64,000 nt of DNA from Pseudomonadota bacterium (GTDB lineage: Bacteria; Pseudomonadota; Gammaproteobacteria; Burkholderiales; Burkholderiaceae_C). Below the pieces are notes generated by a model. That model ran no database searches. It saw nothing but the letters and a program-made list of their open reading frames with translations, and was not told the DNA's origin. The DNA is taken from the NCBI GenBank assembly GCA_020161145.1, contig JAIUPQ010000008.1, forward strand, positions 86,155-150,154. The letters run 5' to 3'. Of this stretch, positions 26,768-35,941 are shown piece after piece (within the stretch, counting starts at the first letter, position 1; every line of letters starts with the position of its first letter). Position numbers and translations under genes: made by a program.

Positions 26768-27499
26768 GTGCGAACCACATTGCGTTGGGTTGGCGTGGGC
26801 ACGCATCTGGTGCGCGGCTGTGCCGTGGCCTCGCGCTTTCCCACCCACACCCCGGTGCAGCGGCACGCGGCCGTGGAGCGCTGGTCACAGGGATTGCTCA
26901 CGGCCCTGGGCGTGCAGCCGAGGGTGCAGGGCGAGCCGCAGCAAGGGCCGGTGCTGGTGGTCTCCAACCACGTCTCGTGGCTGGATCCGGCCACGCTGCA
27001 TGCGGCCAACGGGCGGTTGCGCTTCGTCGCCAAATCGGAGGTGCGCGGCTGGCCGCTGATCGGCTGGCTGGCGGCGCAAAGCGGCGGCCTCTTCGTGCGC
27101 CGCGACAACCAGCGCGACGTGCTGCGTGTGGTCCAGACCGTCGCCCAGGCGCTGACCGGCGGCGATGCGGTGGCCTTCTTCCCCGAGGGCACGACGGGGC
27201 ACGGGCCTGAGCTCAAGCCGTTCCACGCCAACTTGCTGGAGGCCGCCATCGCGGCCGGCGTGCCGGTGCAGCCGGTGCTGCTGCGCTACACCCAGCCGGG
27301 CCAGGCCTTTGCCAAGGCGGCGCGGTATGTGGACGGCATGACGCTGGTGGGCAGCTTCGGCCGCATGGCCCGCACCCCGGGCCTGGGGGTGGCGGTGGAC
27401 TGGCTGCCCGCCGTCACGCCCAACGGCTACTCACGCCGCGCGCTGGCCACCCAGCTGCGCGAGCAGATGCAGGCGGGGCTGAATCAGGCCTTGCCCTGA
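26768..27499 (+). CDS. Lysophospholipid acyltransferase family protein (1-acylglycerol-3-phosphate acyltransferase)
   Basis: 243 residues. The acyltransferase motifs [11 protein letters not shown] (HX4D) and [10 protein letters not shown] are clear, with FVRRDNQRD between them. This family transfers a second acyl chain to lysophosphatidate or related lipids at the inner membrane. GTG start at 26768, 27 bases behind pyrX. The 3' end runs 16 bases into the convergent gpmA gene. A second acyltransferase of the family is encoded at 44828-45451, so neither can be named plsC with certainty. Confidence 0.85.
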   Translation: MRTTLRWVGVGTHLVRGCAVASRFPTHTPVQRHAAVERWSQGLLTALGVQPRVQGEPQQGPVLVVSNHVSWLDPATLHAANGRLRFVAKSEVRGWPLIGWLAAQSGGLFVRRDNQRDVLRVVQTVAQALTGGDAVAFFPEGTTGHGPELKPFHANLLEAAIAAGVPVQPVLLRYTQPGQAFAKAARYVDGMTLVGSFGRMARTPGLGVAVDWLPAVTPNGYSRRALATQLREQMQAGLNQALP

Positions 27500-28227
27500 C
27501 TGGCCACCGCCGCAGCCGCCTTGGCGACGGCCTCGGCGTCGCCCAGGTAGCGCTTGGTGATGGGCTTGAGCGCGGCGTCCAGCTCGTAGACCAGCGGGAT
27601 GCCGTTGGGGATGTTGACGCCGACGATGTCGGCGTCGCTGATGCCGTCCAGCATCTTGACCAGGGCGCGGATGGAGTTGCCGTGCGCGGCCACGACGATG
27701 CGCTGGCCCGAGCGGATGGCGGGGGCCAGCACGTCGTCCCAGCAAGGCAGGACGCGGGCCACGGTGTCTTTGAGGCATTCGGTCAGCGGCACCTGCTCGG
27801 GGGCGAGGCGCGCGTAGCGGATGTCCTGGCGCTGGCCGCGCGGGTCGGCCGCGTCCAGCACGGGCGGCGGGGTGTCGTAGCTGCGGCGCCAGATCAGCAC
27901 CTGCTCGTCGCCGTACTGCCTGGCCATGTCGGCCTTGTTGAGGCCTTGCAGCGCACCGTAGTGGCGCTCGTTGAGGCGCCAGTCCTTGACCACCGGCAGC
28001 CAGGTGCGCTCCATGCCGTCCAGGCAGTGCCACAGCGTCCAGATGGCGCGGCGCAGCACCGAGGTGTAGGCCACGTCGAAGTCGAAGCCCTCGGCCTTGA
28101 GCAGGCGGCCGGCTTCCTGCGCCTGGGCCACGCCGGTGGCGGTCAGCGGCACATCCGTCCAGCCGGTGAAGCGGTTCTCCAGGTTCCAGGTGGACTCACC
28201 GTGGCGGATCAGCACGAGTTGGTACAT
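27484..28227 (-). CDS. gpmA: 2,3-bisphosphoglycerate-dependent phosphoglycerate mutase
   Basis: 247 residues, typical of Gpm[21 protein letters not shown] carries the phospho-histidine, and [16 protein letters not shown] the second active histidine; [14 protein letters not shown] is also conserved. It interconverts 3- and 2-phosphoglycerate in glycolysis and gluconeogenesis. ATG at 28227 gives the family N-terminus. It is divergent from the rhodanese gene and overlaps the convergent acyltransferase gene at its 3' end. Confidence 0.97.
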   Translation of the reverse strand: MYQLVLIRHGESTWNLENRFTGWTDVPLTATGVAQAQEAGRLLKAEGFDFDVAYTSVLRRAIWTLWHCLDGMERTWLPVVKDWRLNERHYGALQGLNKADMARQYGDEQVLIWRRSYDTPPPVLDAADPRGQRQDIRYARLAPEQVPLTECLKDTVARVLPCWDDVLAPAIRSGQRIVVAAHGNSIRALVKMLDGISDADIVGVNIPNGIPLVYELDAALKPITKRYLGDAEAVAKAAAAVASQGKA

Positions 28228-28260
28228 GGCAAGGGTTTCGTCGTGGCAAACCGCGAATTT

Positions 28261-28266
28261 TATAAT
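28261..28266 (+). promoter_or_regulatory. Consensus -10 TATAAT upstream of the rhodanese-grxC-secB-gpsA run
   Basis: A perfect TATAAT stands 30 bases before the rhodanese GTG in the short divergent space with gpmA. A -35 is not obvious: TTTCGT at 28236-28241 is the nearest candidate, at a loose 19-base spacing. It would drive the downstream plus-strand genes. Confidence 0.6.
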
Positions 28267-28295
28267 CCGCCCCCTTTTACGAACGGACGTCTGCC

Positions 28296-28703
28296 GTGCT
28301 TGCATTCCTGACCGAAAACTGGCTGCTCGTGGCCGCCGCGCTCATCTCCGGCGCCATGCTGGCCGCGCCCAAGCTGCGCGGCGGCGTGGGCGGCGGCATC
28401 AGCCCGGCCGAAGCGGTGCGCCTCATCAACCGCGAGAAGGCGGTCGTCATCGACGTGCGCGAGGCCGACGAATACGCCAAAGGCCACATCAAGGGCGCGC
28501 GGCACGTGCCGCTGGCCAGCCTGGATGGCGCCAAGGCGCTGCCCACCAACAAGGCGCTGCCGCTGGTGGTGGTGTGCGCACGCGGTGCGCGCGCCGGCCG
28601 GGGCGCTGCGCAGTTGCGCAAAATGGGCTATGAGCAGGCGCAGGTGCTGGCCGGCGGCATGGGGGCCTGGCAGCAGGCCGACCTGCCCGTCCAGACCGCC
28701 TGA
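28296..28703 (+). CDS. Membrane-anchored rhodanese-like domain protein
   Basis: 135 residues. One N-terminal membrane helix ([17 protein letters not shown]) precedes a single rhodanese domain: [20 protein letters not shown], active-site loop [12 protein letters not shown] with the catalytic cysteine, and the ending [15 protein letters not shown]. Such proteins transfer or carry sulfane sulfur. This gene regularly precedes grxC and secB in Burkholderiales, but its specific substrate is unknown. GTG start, since no in-frame ATG lies upstream of the helix. Confidence 0.87.
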   Translation: MLAFLTENWLLVAAALISGAMLAAPKLRGGVGGGISPAEAVRLINREKAVVIDVREADEYAKGHIKGARHVPLASLDGAKALPTNKALPLVVVCARGARAGRGAAQLRKMGYEQAQVLAGGMGAWQQADLPVQTA

Positions 28704-28724
28704 CCCGCTACAAGGAGAGACACC

Positions 28725-28982
28725 ATGAAACCCGTGCGCATGTACACCACCCAGGTCTGCCCGTATTGCCTGCGCGCCAAGGCGCTGCTCAAGCAGCGCG
28801 GCGTCGAGGCGATCGAGGAAATCCGCGTGGACATGAACCCCGCTGAGCGCGACCGCATGATCGAGGCCACCGGCCGGCGCACCGTGCCGCAGATCTACAT
28901 CGGCGACACCCACGTGGGCGGCTTCGACGATCTGGCGGCGCTGGACCAGCGCGGCGGCCTGGTGCCGCTGCTGGCCGACTAA
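28725..28982 (+). CDS. grxC: Glutaredoxin 3
   Basis: 85 residues, dithiol glutaredoxin with active site TQVCPYCLRAK (CPYC), cis-proline in RRTVPQIYIGD and GGFDDLAALDQRG for glutathione binding. It reduces protein disulfides with glutathione in the cytosol. aaggagag lies upstream of the ATG. It sits between the rhodanese gene and secB. Confidence 0.96.
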   Translation: MKPVRMYTTQVCPYCLRAKALLKQRGVEAIEEIRVDMNPAERDRMIEATGRRTVPQIYIGDTHVGGFDDLAALDQRGGLVPLLAD

Positions 28983-29027
28983 ACTGAGCGGTTTACCCCT
29001 TCACCCCTTTTACCGAGAGCGCCCACC

Positions 29028-29507
29028 ATGGCCGAGCAAGACCAAAACACGCCCCAGTTCCAACTGCAACGCATGTACCTCAAGGACATGTCGCTGGAGC
29101 AACCCAACTCGCCGCAGATCCTGCTGGAGCAGCAGCAGCCCCAGGTGGACATCCAGCTGGGCCTGGGCGCCGAATCGCTGGCCGACGGGGTCTACGAGGC
29201 CACTGTCACCGCCACCGTCACCACCAAGATTGGCGAGCGCACGGTGTTTCTGATCGAGGCCAAGCAGGCCGGCATTTTCGAGATCCGCCACTTCCCGGCC
29301 GAGCAGGTGCAAGGCATTTTGGGCGTGGTCTGCCCGCAGATGATTTACCCGTATCTGCGCGCCATGGTCTCGGACATCTGCACCCGCGCGGGCTTTCCGC
29401 CCATCTTGCTGGCCGAGGTCAATTTCCAGGCCATGTACGAGGCCCAGCAGGCCGCGCAGCAGCAGGCGGCGGGCGGTGACGGCGCTGCGGCACCCACGCT
29501 GAACTGA
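29028..29507 (+). CDS. secB: Protein-export chaperone SecB
   Basis: 159 residues, acidic, of normal SecB length. [20 protein letters not shown], the [14 protein letters not shown] strand and [19 protein letters not shown] are diagnostic. SecB holds preproteins unfolded and delivers them to SecA. The end of the gene is one base from gpsA, an arrangement (secB-gpsA) conserved in many proteobacteria. Confidence 0.98.
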   Translation: MAEQDQNTPQFQLQRMYLKDMSLEQPNSPQILLEQQQPQVDIQLGLGAESLADGVYEATVTATVTTKIGERTVFLIEAKQAGIFEIRHFPAEQVQGILGVVCPQMIYPYLRAMVSDICTRAGFPPILLAEVNFQAMYEAQQAAQQQAAGGDGAAAPTLN

Positions 29508-29508
29508 G

Positions 29509-30477
29509 ATGCACATCGCCATCGTCGGCGCCGGCGCCTGGGGCACCGCGATGGCGGTGGCCGCCGCACGGCGACATGACGTGTGGCTGTGGGCGCGCAA
29601 TGCCCAGCAGGTGGCGGCCATGCAGGCCACGCGCCGCAACCCCTATCTGCCCGATGCGACGCTGCCCGATGCGCTGCACCTGACGGCGGATTGGGGCGCG
29701 TTGCCGCCAGAGGCCCTGTGGGTCATCGCCACCCCGGTGGCCGGCCTGCGCGAGACGCTGGCCCGGCTGCCGGCGGGCGCGCAGGCCCTGTGGTTGTGCA
29801 AGGGGCTGGAGGCAACCAGTGGTCAGATGCCCCACGAGATTGCCGCCGCCGTGGCCCCGCAGGCCGTGGTGGGGGCGCTGTCGGGCCCCAGTTTTGCGCA
29901 AGAAGTGGCGGTGGGCCTGCCCACCGCGCTGGTGGCGGCCAGCGCCGATGCCGCGCTGGCCGAGCAGGCGGTGGCGGCCTTCCATGCCGAGGCGCTGCGG
30001 GTCTACACCTCCGACGATCTGGTCGGCGTCGAGGTGGGCGGTGCGGTCAAGAACGTGCTGGCCGTGGCCACCGGCGTGGCCGATGGCCTGGCGCTGGGCG
30101 CCAATGCCCGTGCGGCACTCATCACGCGCGGCCTGGCCGAGATGGCCCGGCTGGGCGTGGCCCTGGGCGGCCAGGTCGAGACCTTCATGGGCTTGACGGG
30201 CCTGGGCGATCTGGTGCTGACGGCCACCGGCGATTTGTCGCGCAACCGGCGCGTGGGCCTGTTGCTGGCCGAGGGCCTGCCGCTGGCCGACATTCTGGAG
30301 CGCCTGGGCCATGTGGCCGAGGGCGTGCGCTGCGCGCCGGCGGTGGTGGCCCGTGCCCGTGCCTTGGGCGTCGACATGCCCATTGCCGAAGGCGTGCTGG
30401 CGCTGCTGCAAGGTCGCCTCAGTGCCAGTGCCTGCGTGCGCGGCCTGCTGGCACGCGATGCCAAAGCGGAGTTTTGA
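29509..30477 (+). CDS. gpsA: Glycerol-3-phosphate dehydrogenase [NAD(P)+]
   Basis: 322 residues. The NAD(P)-binding fold starts [18 protein letters not shown], the catalytic lysine lies in [17 protein letters not shown], and [20 protein letters not shown] is conserved. It reduces dihydroxyacetone phosphate to sn-glycerol 3-phosphate for phospholipid synthesis. It starts one base after the secB stop and is followed by a thioesterase gene. Confidence 0.97.
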   Translation: MHIAIVGAGAWGTAMAVAAARRHDVWLWARNAQQVAAMQATRRNPYLPDATLPDALHLTADWGALPPEALWVIATPVAGLRETLARLPAGAQALWLCKGLEATSGQMPHEIAAAVAPQAVVGALSGPSFAQEVAVGLPTALVAASADAALAEQAVAAFHAEALRVYTSDDLVGVEVGGAVKNVLAVATGVADGLALGANARAALITRGLAEMARLGVALGGQVETFMGLTGLGDLVLTATGDLSRNRRVGLLLAEGLPLADILERLGHVAEGVRCAPAVVARARALGVDMPIAEGVLALLQGRLSASACVRGLLARDAKAEF

Positions 30478-30481
30478 TCCC

Positions 30482-30901
30482 ATGGTGAACCTCGACACCC
30501 TCAACGCCGCCGCCGCGGCCTGCCTGCCCGGCCATCTGGGCATCGTCGTCACCCAGGTCGGCGACCGGACGGTGCGCGCCGAGTTGCCGGTGCGGCGCGA
30601 GTTGATGGCGCCCAACGGCTACCTGCACGCGGGCAGTCTGGTGACGCTGGCCGACACGGCCTGTGGCTATGGCTGCATGCTGCACTTGCCACCGGGCGCC
30701 AGCGGCTTCACCACGGTGGAGCTGAAGTCCAATCACCTGGGTACGGCGCGCGAAGGGGCACTGAGCTGTGTGGCCACGGCGGTGCATTTGGGCCGCACCA
30801 CCCAGGTCTGGGATGCGGTGGTGACCCACCAGGACACGGGCAAGTCACTGGTGCTGTTTCGCTGCACGCAGTTGCTGATCTACCCCGCCGCGCCCGCGTA
30901 G
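30482..30901 (+). CDS. PaaI-family hotdog-fold thioesterase
   Basis: 139 residues with a single hotdog domain: APNGYLHAGSLVTLADTACG carries the HGG-like turn and acid helix, followed by TVELKSNHLGTAREGALSC. Members cleave acyl- or aryl-CoA thioesters; the substrate is not predictable here. ATG at 30482 is four bases after gpsA. Its end overlaps the convergent trmL gene by 22 bases. Confidence 0.85.
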   Translation: MVNLDTLNAAAAACLPGHLGIVVTQVGDRTVRAELPVRRELMAPNGYLHAGSLVTLADTACGYGCMLHLPPGASGFTTVELKSNHLGTAREGALSCVATAVHLGRTTQVWDAVVTHQDTGKSLVLFRCTQLLIYPAAPA

Positions 30902-31353
30902 CCGCACTGGCGCCAGGCGTCGAACACCGCCACCGCCACCGCATTGCTCAGGTTGAGGCTGCGCTGACCGGCGCGCATGGGCAGGCGCACGCGCTGGGCG
31001 GGCGCAAACTGCTCGCGCAGCGCGGCGGGCAAGCCGGCCGTCTCCCGACCAAAGACCAGCCAATCACCGGGCTGCCAGTGCACCTGGGCCAGCGGCTGGC
31101 TGGCGTGGGTGGTGAAGGCAAAGCAGCGCGCCGGGTCGGGCCGGGCGTCGTGCACGAAGGCCGCCCAGTCGGCGTGGCGTTGCACGGCCACGTATTCGTG
31201 ATAGTCCAGACCCGCGCGGCGCAGCAGCTTGTCGTCCATCGAAAACCCCAGCGGCTCGATGAGGTGCAGCGTGCAGCCGACGTTGGCCGCCAGGCGGATG
31301 ACGTTGCCTGTGTTGGGCGGAATCTCCGGGTGGACGAGGACAATGTGAAACAT
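30880..31353 (-). CDS. trmL: tRNA (cytidine(34)-2'-O)-methyltransferase TrmL
   Basis: 157 residues, minimal SPOUT methyltransferase with the knotted SAM site. FHIVLVHPEIPPNTGNVIRL, VFGRETAGLPA and the C-terminal SLNLSNAVAVAVFDAWRQ are the three family motifs. It methylates the wobble ribose of tRNA-Leu isoacceptors. Upstream comF lies 11 bases away on the same strand. The ATG at 31353 is the conserved start. Confidence 0.95.
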   Translation of the reverse strand: MFHIVLVHPEIPPNTGNVIRLAANVGCTLHLIEPLGFSMDDKLLRRAGLDYHEYVAVQRHADWAAFVHDARPDPARCFAFTTHASQPLAQVHWQPGDWLVFGRETAGLPAALREQFAPAQRVRLPMRAGQRSLNLSNAVAVAVFDAWRQCGYAGAAG

Positions 31354-31364
31354 GGCGTGGATTG

Positions 31365-32087
31365 TCACGGTGTGCGCACGGCGGCCCACAAGGTCACGCT
31401 GGCCGCACCGGCCTCCAGCAGCGCCTGGGCCGCCGCGCAGGCGGTGGCGCCGGTGGTGGTCACGTCGTCCACCAGCGCCACGCGCCGGCCCCGGATGCGC
31501 GCGGCCTGCGCCGGTGCGGGCATGAAGGCGCCGGCCACGTTGCGCTGGCGCTGGGCTTCGTCCAGATCGGTCTGCGGTGCGGTGGTGCGCCAGCGGATCA
31601 GCAGGTCGGGCACGGCAGGTAGCGTCAGCTCGCGCGCCACGCGGCGGGCAATCAGCCAGGCCTGGTTGTAGCCGCGCGCCCGCAGGCGACTGGCGTGCAG
31701 CGGCAGGGCCGTCACCAGATCGACGTCGGCCGCGCCGGCCTCGCGAATGCGCTGCGTCAGCAGTCCGGCCAGCGGCTCGGCGCGGTGCAGCATGGCGTGG
31801 AACTTGAGGTCGCGCACCAGCGCGTCCCATGGAAACGCGTAGTCGCTGCCCACGCGGGTGGCGGCCAGCGGCCAGGGACGAACCCGGCAGCGGCCACAGC
31901 CATCCAGCACCAGGCCCGTGGGCGTGGCGCAGCGCAGGCAGCGCGGCGTGGCGGGTGGCATGAAGACGGCCGTGCAGTCGGTGCACAGCGCCGCGCCGCA
32001 CCAGGTGGCGCAAAGGGCACAGCGGCGAGGCAGGGTCAGCACCGGATGTTGAGCAAAAGCGAGTGGGCGGACTCTATTGGACGGCAC
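31365..32087 (-). CDS. ComF family phosphoribosyltransferase-like protein
   Basis: 240 residues. An N-terminal four-cysteine region (CALCATWCGAALCTDC and CLRCATPTG..CGRC) forms a probable zinc ribbon, followed by a PRTase domain with YNQAWLIARRVARE and the PRPP loop VALVDDVTTTGATA. ComF/GntX proteins are needed for DNA uptake in competent bacteria; activity as an enzyme is not proven. GTG start at 32087 is the furthest reasonable one. It is divergent from the methyltransferase gene and overlaps the latter's promoter region. Natural competence would use the type IV pili encoded in this window. Confidence 0.85.
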   Translation of the reverse strand: MPSNRVRPLAFAQHPVLTLPRRCALCATWCGAALCTDCTAVFMPPATPRCLRCATPTGLVLDGCGRCRVRPWPLAATRVGSDYAFPWDALVRDLKFHAMLHRAEPLAGLLTQRIREAGAADVDLVTALPLHASRLRARGYNQAWLIARRVARELTLPAVPDLLIRWRTTAPQTDLDEAQRQRNVAGAFMPAPAQAARIRGRRVALVDDVTTTGATACAAAQALLEAGAASVTLWAAVRTP

Positions 32088-32110
32088 GCCTGGATCGCCG
32101 AAGCGCTCCC

Positions 32111-32116
32111 TATACT
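32111..32116 (+). promoter_or_regulatory. -10-like TATACT just before the methyltransferase gene
   Basis: TATACT ends nine bases before the ATG at 32126. Transcription from it would begin two or three bases ahead of the start codon, giving an almost leaderless mRNA. No good -35 is visible at the expected distance. Confidence 0.4.
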
Positions 32117-32125
32117 GCGCCGCCT

Positions 32126-32971
32126 ATGTCCGATACCCCTGACGCCCCCGATGCCCAGGCGCTGATGCGCCAGCGCCGCCGTCTGGCGGCGGGCGAGCGG
32201 CCATGGATCCATGCCGAGGCCGCGCGCCGGTTGGCCGAGCGGCTGGCCTGGATCAAGGTGCCGGTGCGCACGGCGTTGCAATGGTCGCCACCAGGCACAC
32301 AGGCGCTGACCGAGCTGCCGCGTGCGCAATGGCGGCAGGTGGGTGCGCCGCCGCAGCGCGGCCTGGGCCGTTGGCTGGGCGGCACGCCCAGCGTGGCGCC
32401 CGAAGCCACGGCGGGGGCCGAGGCCGATCTGGTCTGGTCGGTGCTGGACCTGCCTTGGGTGGCCGAGCCGCGCACGCTGCTGGCCGCCTGGCGCGCGGCC
32501 TTGCAGCCGCAGGGCTTTGTCATGTTCGCCACGCTGGGGCCGGGCTCGTTCGCGCCGCTGCGCGAAATCTATGCGGCCCATGGCTGGGGGCCGCCTCATG
32601 CGGCCTTGACGGACATGCACGACTGGGGTGATCGGCTGGTGGAGACCGGCTTCGAGGGGCCGGTGATGGACCAGGAGACGCTGACGCTGACCTACGCCAG
32701 CCCCGAGGCCTTGCTGGCCGATTGGCGCGCCAGCGGCCTCAACGCGGCGCAAGGTCGCTTTGCCGGCCTGCGCACGCCGCGCTGGCGCCAGCGGTTGCTG
32801 GCGGCGCTGGCGGAATTGCGCGGTGCCGATGGCCGTATTGCCATGCCGTGGGAGTTGGTTTATGGCCACGCTTTTCGCGGGACGGACCGCGGGCCCGCCG
32901 TGGCGGCAGAGACCCGGATCGATGCCGCCACCATGAAATCCCTGCTGCGACGCGGGCGGGATCGTGGCTAG
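32126..32971 (+). CDS. BioC-like SAM-dependent methyltransferase family protein
   Basis: 281 residues. The order of segments resembles BioC-type class I methyltransferases: VWSVLDLPWVAEPRTLLAAW, then VMFATLGPGSFAPLREIYAA, MHDWGDRLVETGFEGPVMD and a C-terminal PWELVYGHAF. The usual glycine-rich SAM loop (GxGxG) at the N-terminus is not apparent, so catalysis is uncertain. Proteins of this type next to comF are often labelled as biotin synthesis enzymes, but no other biotin gene is near. ATG at 32126. Confidence 0.7.
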   Translation: MSDTPDAPDAQALMRQRRRLAAGERPWIHAEAARRLAERLAWIKVPVRTALQWSPPGTQALTELPRAQWRQVGAPPQRGLGRWLGGTPSVAPEATAGAEADLVWSVLDLPWVAEPRTLLAAWRAALQPQGFVMFATLGPGSFAPLREIYAAHGWGPPHAALTDMHDWGDRLVETGFEGPVMDQETLTLTYASPEALLADWRASGLNAAQGRFAGLRTPRWRQRLLAALAELRGADGRIAMPWELVYGHAFRGTDRGPAVAAETRIDAATMKSLLRRGRDRG

Positions 32972-32974
32972 AAT
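32969..32974 (+). promoter_or_regulatory. -10-like TAGAAT of the cytochrome oxidase operon
   Basis: TAGAAT lies at the very end of the preceding gene. Transcription would start near 32981, giving a leader of about 110 bases before coxB. The -35 is poor. The leader contains AGGAG at 33004-33008 and small inverted repeats (GTGGA-TCAAG-TCCAC; CACGC-TTG-GCGTG). Confidence 0.5.
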
Positions 32975-32980
32975 CCTAAT

Positions 32981-32994
32981 TTGATGTGGATCAA
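32981..32994 (+). promoter_or_regulatory. Perfect FNR/Anr-type binding site (TTGAT-N4-ATCAA)
   Basis: TTGATGTGGATCAA matches the FNR/Anr consensus in all ten defined positions. It begins seven bases downstream of the TAGAAT -10 element, so it covers the likely transcription start. A site at that position normally represses, which fits shut-off of the high-oxygen caa3 oxidase when oxygen is low. A repressor role is inferred from position. Confidence 0.75.
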
Positions 32995-33092
32995 GTCCAC
33001 ACGAGGAGACGGACGGCCTCAGCCACGCTTGGCGTGACTTGGGGCCGTGTGGTGTTGTGCACACGCACGAGGCGATGGGGCAAAAGACAACG

Positions 33093-34271
33093 ATGAGCAG
33101 CAGCAAGGCGATGACACGATGGGCCGCCGCCGGCGCCCTGGCACTGAGCGGCATGATGGCAAGTGGGGCCGCCCTCGCAGAGAAAGTGAACGACCTGCCC
33201 GGCGGCCCGGCGGTCAATCAGCTGGATTTGCATCCGCCCGTCACCCAGATCGCCAGCGACGTGCACTCGCTGCACGTGTGGCTGATGTGGGTGTGCACGG
33301 TGATCTTCATCCTGGTGTTCGGGGTGATGTTCTACGCCATCCTCAAGCACCGCAAGTCGCTGGGCCACAAATCTGCCCACTTCCATGAAAGCGTGGGCGT
33401 TGAAATCGCCTGGACGGTGGTGCCCTTCATCATCGTGGTGGCCATGGGCTTCGCCGCCACCAAGACCGTGGTGGCGCAGAAAGACACCAGCAATGCCGAC
33501 CTGACCATCAAGGTCACCGGCTACCAGTGGAAATGGGGCTACGACTACCTCAAGGGCGAGGGTGAGGGCATTGCCTTCCTGTCGCAGCTTGATCCGGCCC
33601 AGCGCGCGCTCTCGAACGCGGGCACCCCGCAGGGCGACAACTACCTGTTGAAGGTGGACAACCCGCTGGTGGTGCCGGTGGGCCAGAAGGTGCGCATCAT
33701 CACCACGGCGGCCGACGTGATCCACTCCTGGATGGTGCCGGCCTTTGCGCTCAAGCAGGACGCCATTCCGGGTTTCGTGCGCGACACCTGGTTCAAGGCC
33801 GAGCAGACGGGCGACTTCTACGGCCAGTGTGCCGAGCTGTGCGGCAAGGAACACGCCTACATGCCCATCCATGTGCGCGTGCTCAGCCATACCGACTACA
33901 GCGCCTGGGTGGCGGCCGAGAAGAAGAAGGCCGCTGCGGCCGCCGACGACCCCACCCGCACCTGGACGCACGACGAGCTGATGGCCCGTGGCGACAAGGT
34001 CTATGCCGCCAACTGCGCCGTCTGCCACCGCGCCGACGGCAAGGGCGCCGGCCCCATCAAGCCGCTGGACGGTGCGGCCGTGGTGCTGGACGCCGACCAC
34101 ACCAAACAGCTGGCCGTGCTGCTGCACGGCCAGAACAACGGCGCCATGCCGTCGTGGGCAGCGCTGTCGGACGTGGAACTGGCGGCGGTTGCCACCTACA
34201 CCAAGAACAGCTGGAGCAACCACTCCGACCAAACCGTGCAGCCGGCCGAAGTGACGGCCGCGCGCAAGTGA
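33093..34271 (+). CDS. coxB: Cytochrome c oxidase subunit II with fused cytochrome c domain
   Basis: 392 residues. Signal peptide (AAAGALALSGMMASGAALA), two membrane helices (VWLMWVCTVIFILVFGVMFY; VEIAWTVVPFIIVVAMGF), then the CuA domain with GYQWKWGYDYL and the copper ligands in QCAELCGKEHAYMPIHV near residue 245. A C-terminal class I cytochrome c domain has heme motif NCAVCHRADGKG near residue 308. This makes the enzyme caa3-type, able to take electrons directly. ATG at 33093 is chosen for a normal signal peptide length; ATG at 33075 is possible. It is the first gene of the oxidase operon. Confidence 0.95.
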   Translation: MSSSKAMTRWAAAGALALSGMMASGAALAEKVNDLPGGPAVNQLDLHPPVTQIASDVHSLHVWLMWVCTVIFILVFGVMFYAILKHRKSLGHKSAHFHESVGVEIAWTVVPFIIVVAMGFAATKTVVAQKDTSNADLTIKVTGYQWKWGYDYLKGEGEGIAFLSQLDPAQRALSNAGTPQGDNYLLKVDNPLVVPVGQKVRIITTAADVIHSWMVPAFALKQDAIPGFVRDTWFKAEQTGDFYGQCAELCGKEHAYMPIHVRVLSHTDYSAWVAAEKKKAAAAADDPTRTWTHDELMARGDKVYAANCAVCHRADGKGAGPIKPLDGAAVVLDADHTKQLAVLLHGQNNGAMPSWAALSDVELAAVATYTKNSWSNHSDQTVQPAEVTAARK

Positions 34272-34302
34272 CCCACGGGCCCCAGATCAAAGGAAGCAGA
34301 CC

Positions 34303-35937
34303 ATGAGCGCGGTACTTGACCACCACGGCCACCCAGGGGCACACGGCGACCATGCCCACGACGACCACCACACGCCCAGTGGCTGGCGGCGCTGGGTGTT
34401 TGCCACCAACCACAAAGACATCGGCACGATGTACCTGCTGTTCGCCTTCACCATGTTGATGGTGGGTGGCGTGCTGGCGCTGTGCATCCGGGCCGAGTTG
34501 TTCCAGCCGGGCCTGCAGTTCTTCAACCCTGAGCTGTTCAATCAGTTCACCACCATGCATGGCCTCATCATGGTGTTCGGCGCCATCATGCCGGCCTTCG
34601 TGGGTTTTGCGAACTGGATGATTCCGCTGCAGATCGGGGCCTCGGACATGGCCTTCGCGCGGATGAACAACTTCAGCTTCTGGCTGCTGATTCCGGCGGC
34701 CGTCATGCTGGTGGCCAGCTTCTTCATGCCGGGCGGCGCACCCGCCGCCGGCTGGACGCTGTATGCACCGCTGACGCTGCAGATGGGCCCCAGCATGGAT
34801 GCCGGCATCTTCGCCATGCACATCATGGGCGCCAGCTCCATCATGGGTTCGATCAACATCATCGTCACGGTGCTGAACATGCGCGCGCCGGGCATGACGC
34901 TGATGAAGATGCCGCTGTTTTCCTGGACGTGGCTGATCACCGCCTACCTGCTGATCGCCGTCATGCCCGTGCTGGCCGGCGCCATCACCATGACGCTGAC
35001 CGACAGGCACTTCGGCACCACCTTCTTCAACCCCGCCGGCGGCGGTGACCCCATCATGTACCAGCACATCTTCTGGTTCTTTGGGCACCCCGAGGTGTAC
35101 ATCATGATCCTGCCGGCCTTCGGCATCGTCAGCGCCATCATCCCGGCGTTCGCGCGCAAGCGGCTGTTCGGCTACACCTCCATGGTCTACGCCACGGCGT
35201 CCATCGCCATCCTGTCGTTCATCGTCTGGGCCCACCACATGTACACCACCGGCATGCCGGTGACGGGCCAGTTGTTCTTCATGTACGCCACCATGCTGAT
35301 TGCCGTGCCCACGGGCGTGAAGATCTTCAACTGGGTGGCCACCATGTGGCGGGGTTCGATGACCTTCGAGACCCCGATGCTGTGGGCCGTGGGCTTCATC
35401 TTCGTGTTCACGATGGGCGGCTTCACGGGTCTGATCCTGTCCATGGCGCCAGTCGACCAGCAGTTGCAGGATACCTATTACGTCGTGGCCCACTTCCACT
35501 ATGTGCTGGTGGCCGGTTCGCTGTTCGCCATGTTTGCCGGCTATTACTACTGGGCGCCCAAGTGGATGGGGGTGATGTATTCGGAGACGCGCGGCAAGAT
35601 CCACTTCTGGTGGTCGCTGATCGCGTTCAACATCACCTTCTTCCCCATGCACTTCCTGGGCCTGGCCGGCATGCCGCGCCGCTATGCCGACTACCCGATG
35701 CAGTTCGCCGACTTCAACATGTGGGCGTCCGTCGGCGGCTTTGCGTTCGGCCTTGCACAGGTGTATTTCTTCTTCTTCGTCGTGCTGCCGGCCATGCGCG
35801 GCGAGGGCGTCAAGGCACCGCAAAAGCCCTGGGAGGGCGCCGAAGGTCTGGAGTGGGAAGTGCCGTCGCCGGCCCCTCATCACACCTTCGAGACCCCGCC
35901 CAAGCTCGACGCCACCGCCACCCGCGTGATCGGCTGA
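34303..35937 (+). CDS. ctaD: Cytochrome c oxidase subunit I
   Basis: 544 residues, about twelve membrane helices. Heme a and a3-CuB features are present: MHGLIMVFGAIMPAFVG, FWFFGHPEVYIMILPAFGI (the His-Tyr crosslink region and proton channel glutamate), VWAHHMYTTGM and VVAHFHYVLVAGSLFAMFAG. It is the catalytic proton-pumping subunit. A His-rich N-terminal tail (DHHGHPGAHGDHAHDDHH) is unusual but seen in relatives. It lies 31 bases after coxB. Confidence 0.98.
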   Translation: MSAVLDHHGHPGAHGDHAHDDHHTPSGWRRWVFATNHKDIGTMYLLFAFTMLMVGGVLALCIRAELFQPGLQFFNPELFNQFTTMHGLIMVFGAIMPAFVGFANWMIPLQIGASDMAFARMNNFSFWLLIPAAVMLVASFFMPGGAPAAGWTLYAPLTLQMGPSMDAGIFAMHIMGASSIMGSINIIVTVLNMRAPGMTLMKMPLFSWTWLITAYLLIAVMPVLAGAITMTLTDRHFGTTFFNPAGGGDPIMYQHIFWFFGHPEVYIMILPAFGIVSAIIPAFARKRLFGYTSMVYATASIAILSFIVWAHHMYTTGMPVTGQLFFMYATMLIAVPTGVKIFNWVATMWRGSMTFETPMLWAVGFIFVFTMGGFTGLILSMAPVDQQLQDTYYVVAHFHYVLVAGSLFAMFAGYYYWAPKWMGVMYSETRGKIHFWWSLIAFNITFFPMHFLGLAGMPRRYADYPMQFADFNMWASVGGFAFGLAQVYFFFFVVLPAMRGEGVKAPQKPWEGAEGLEWEVPSPAPHHTFETPPKLDATATRVIG

Positions 35938-35941
35938 CGTC

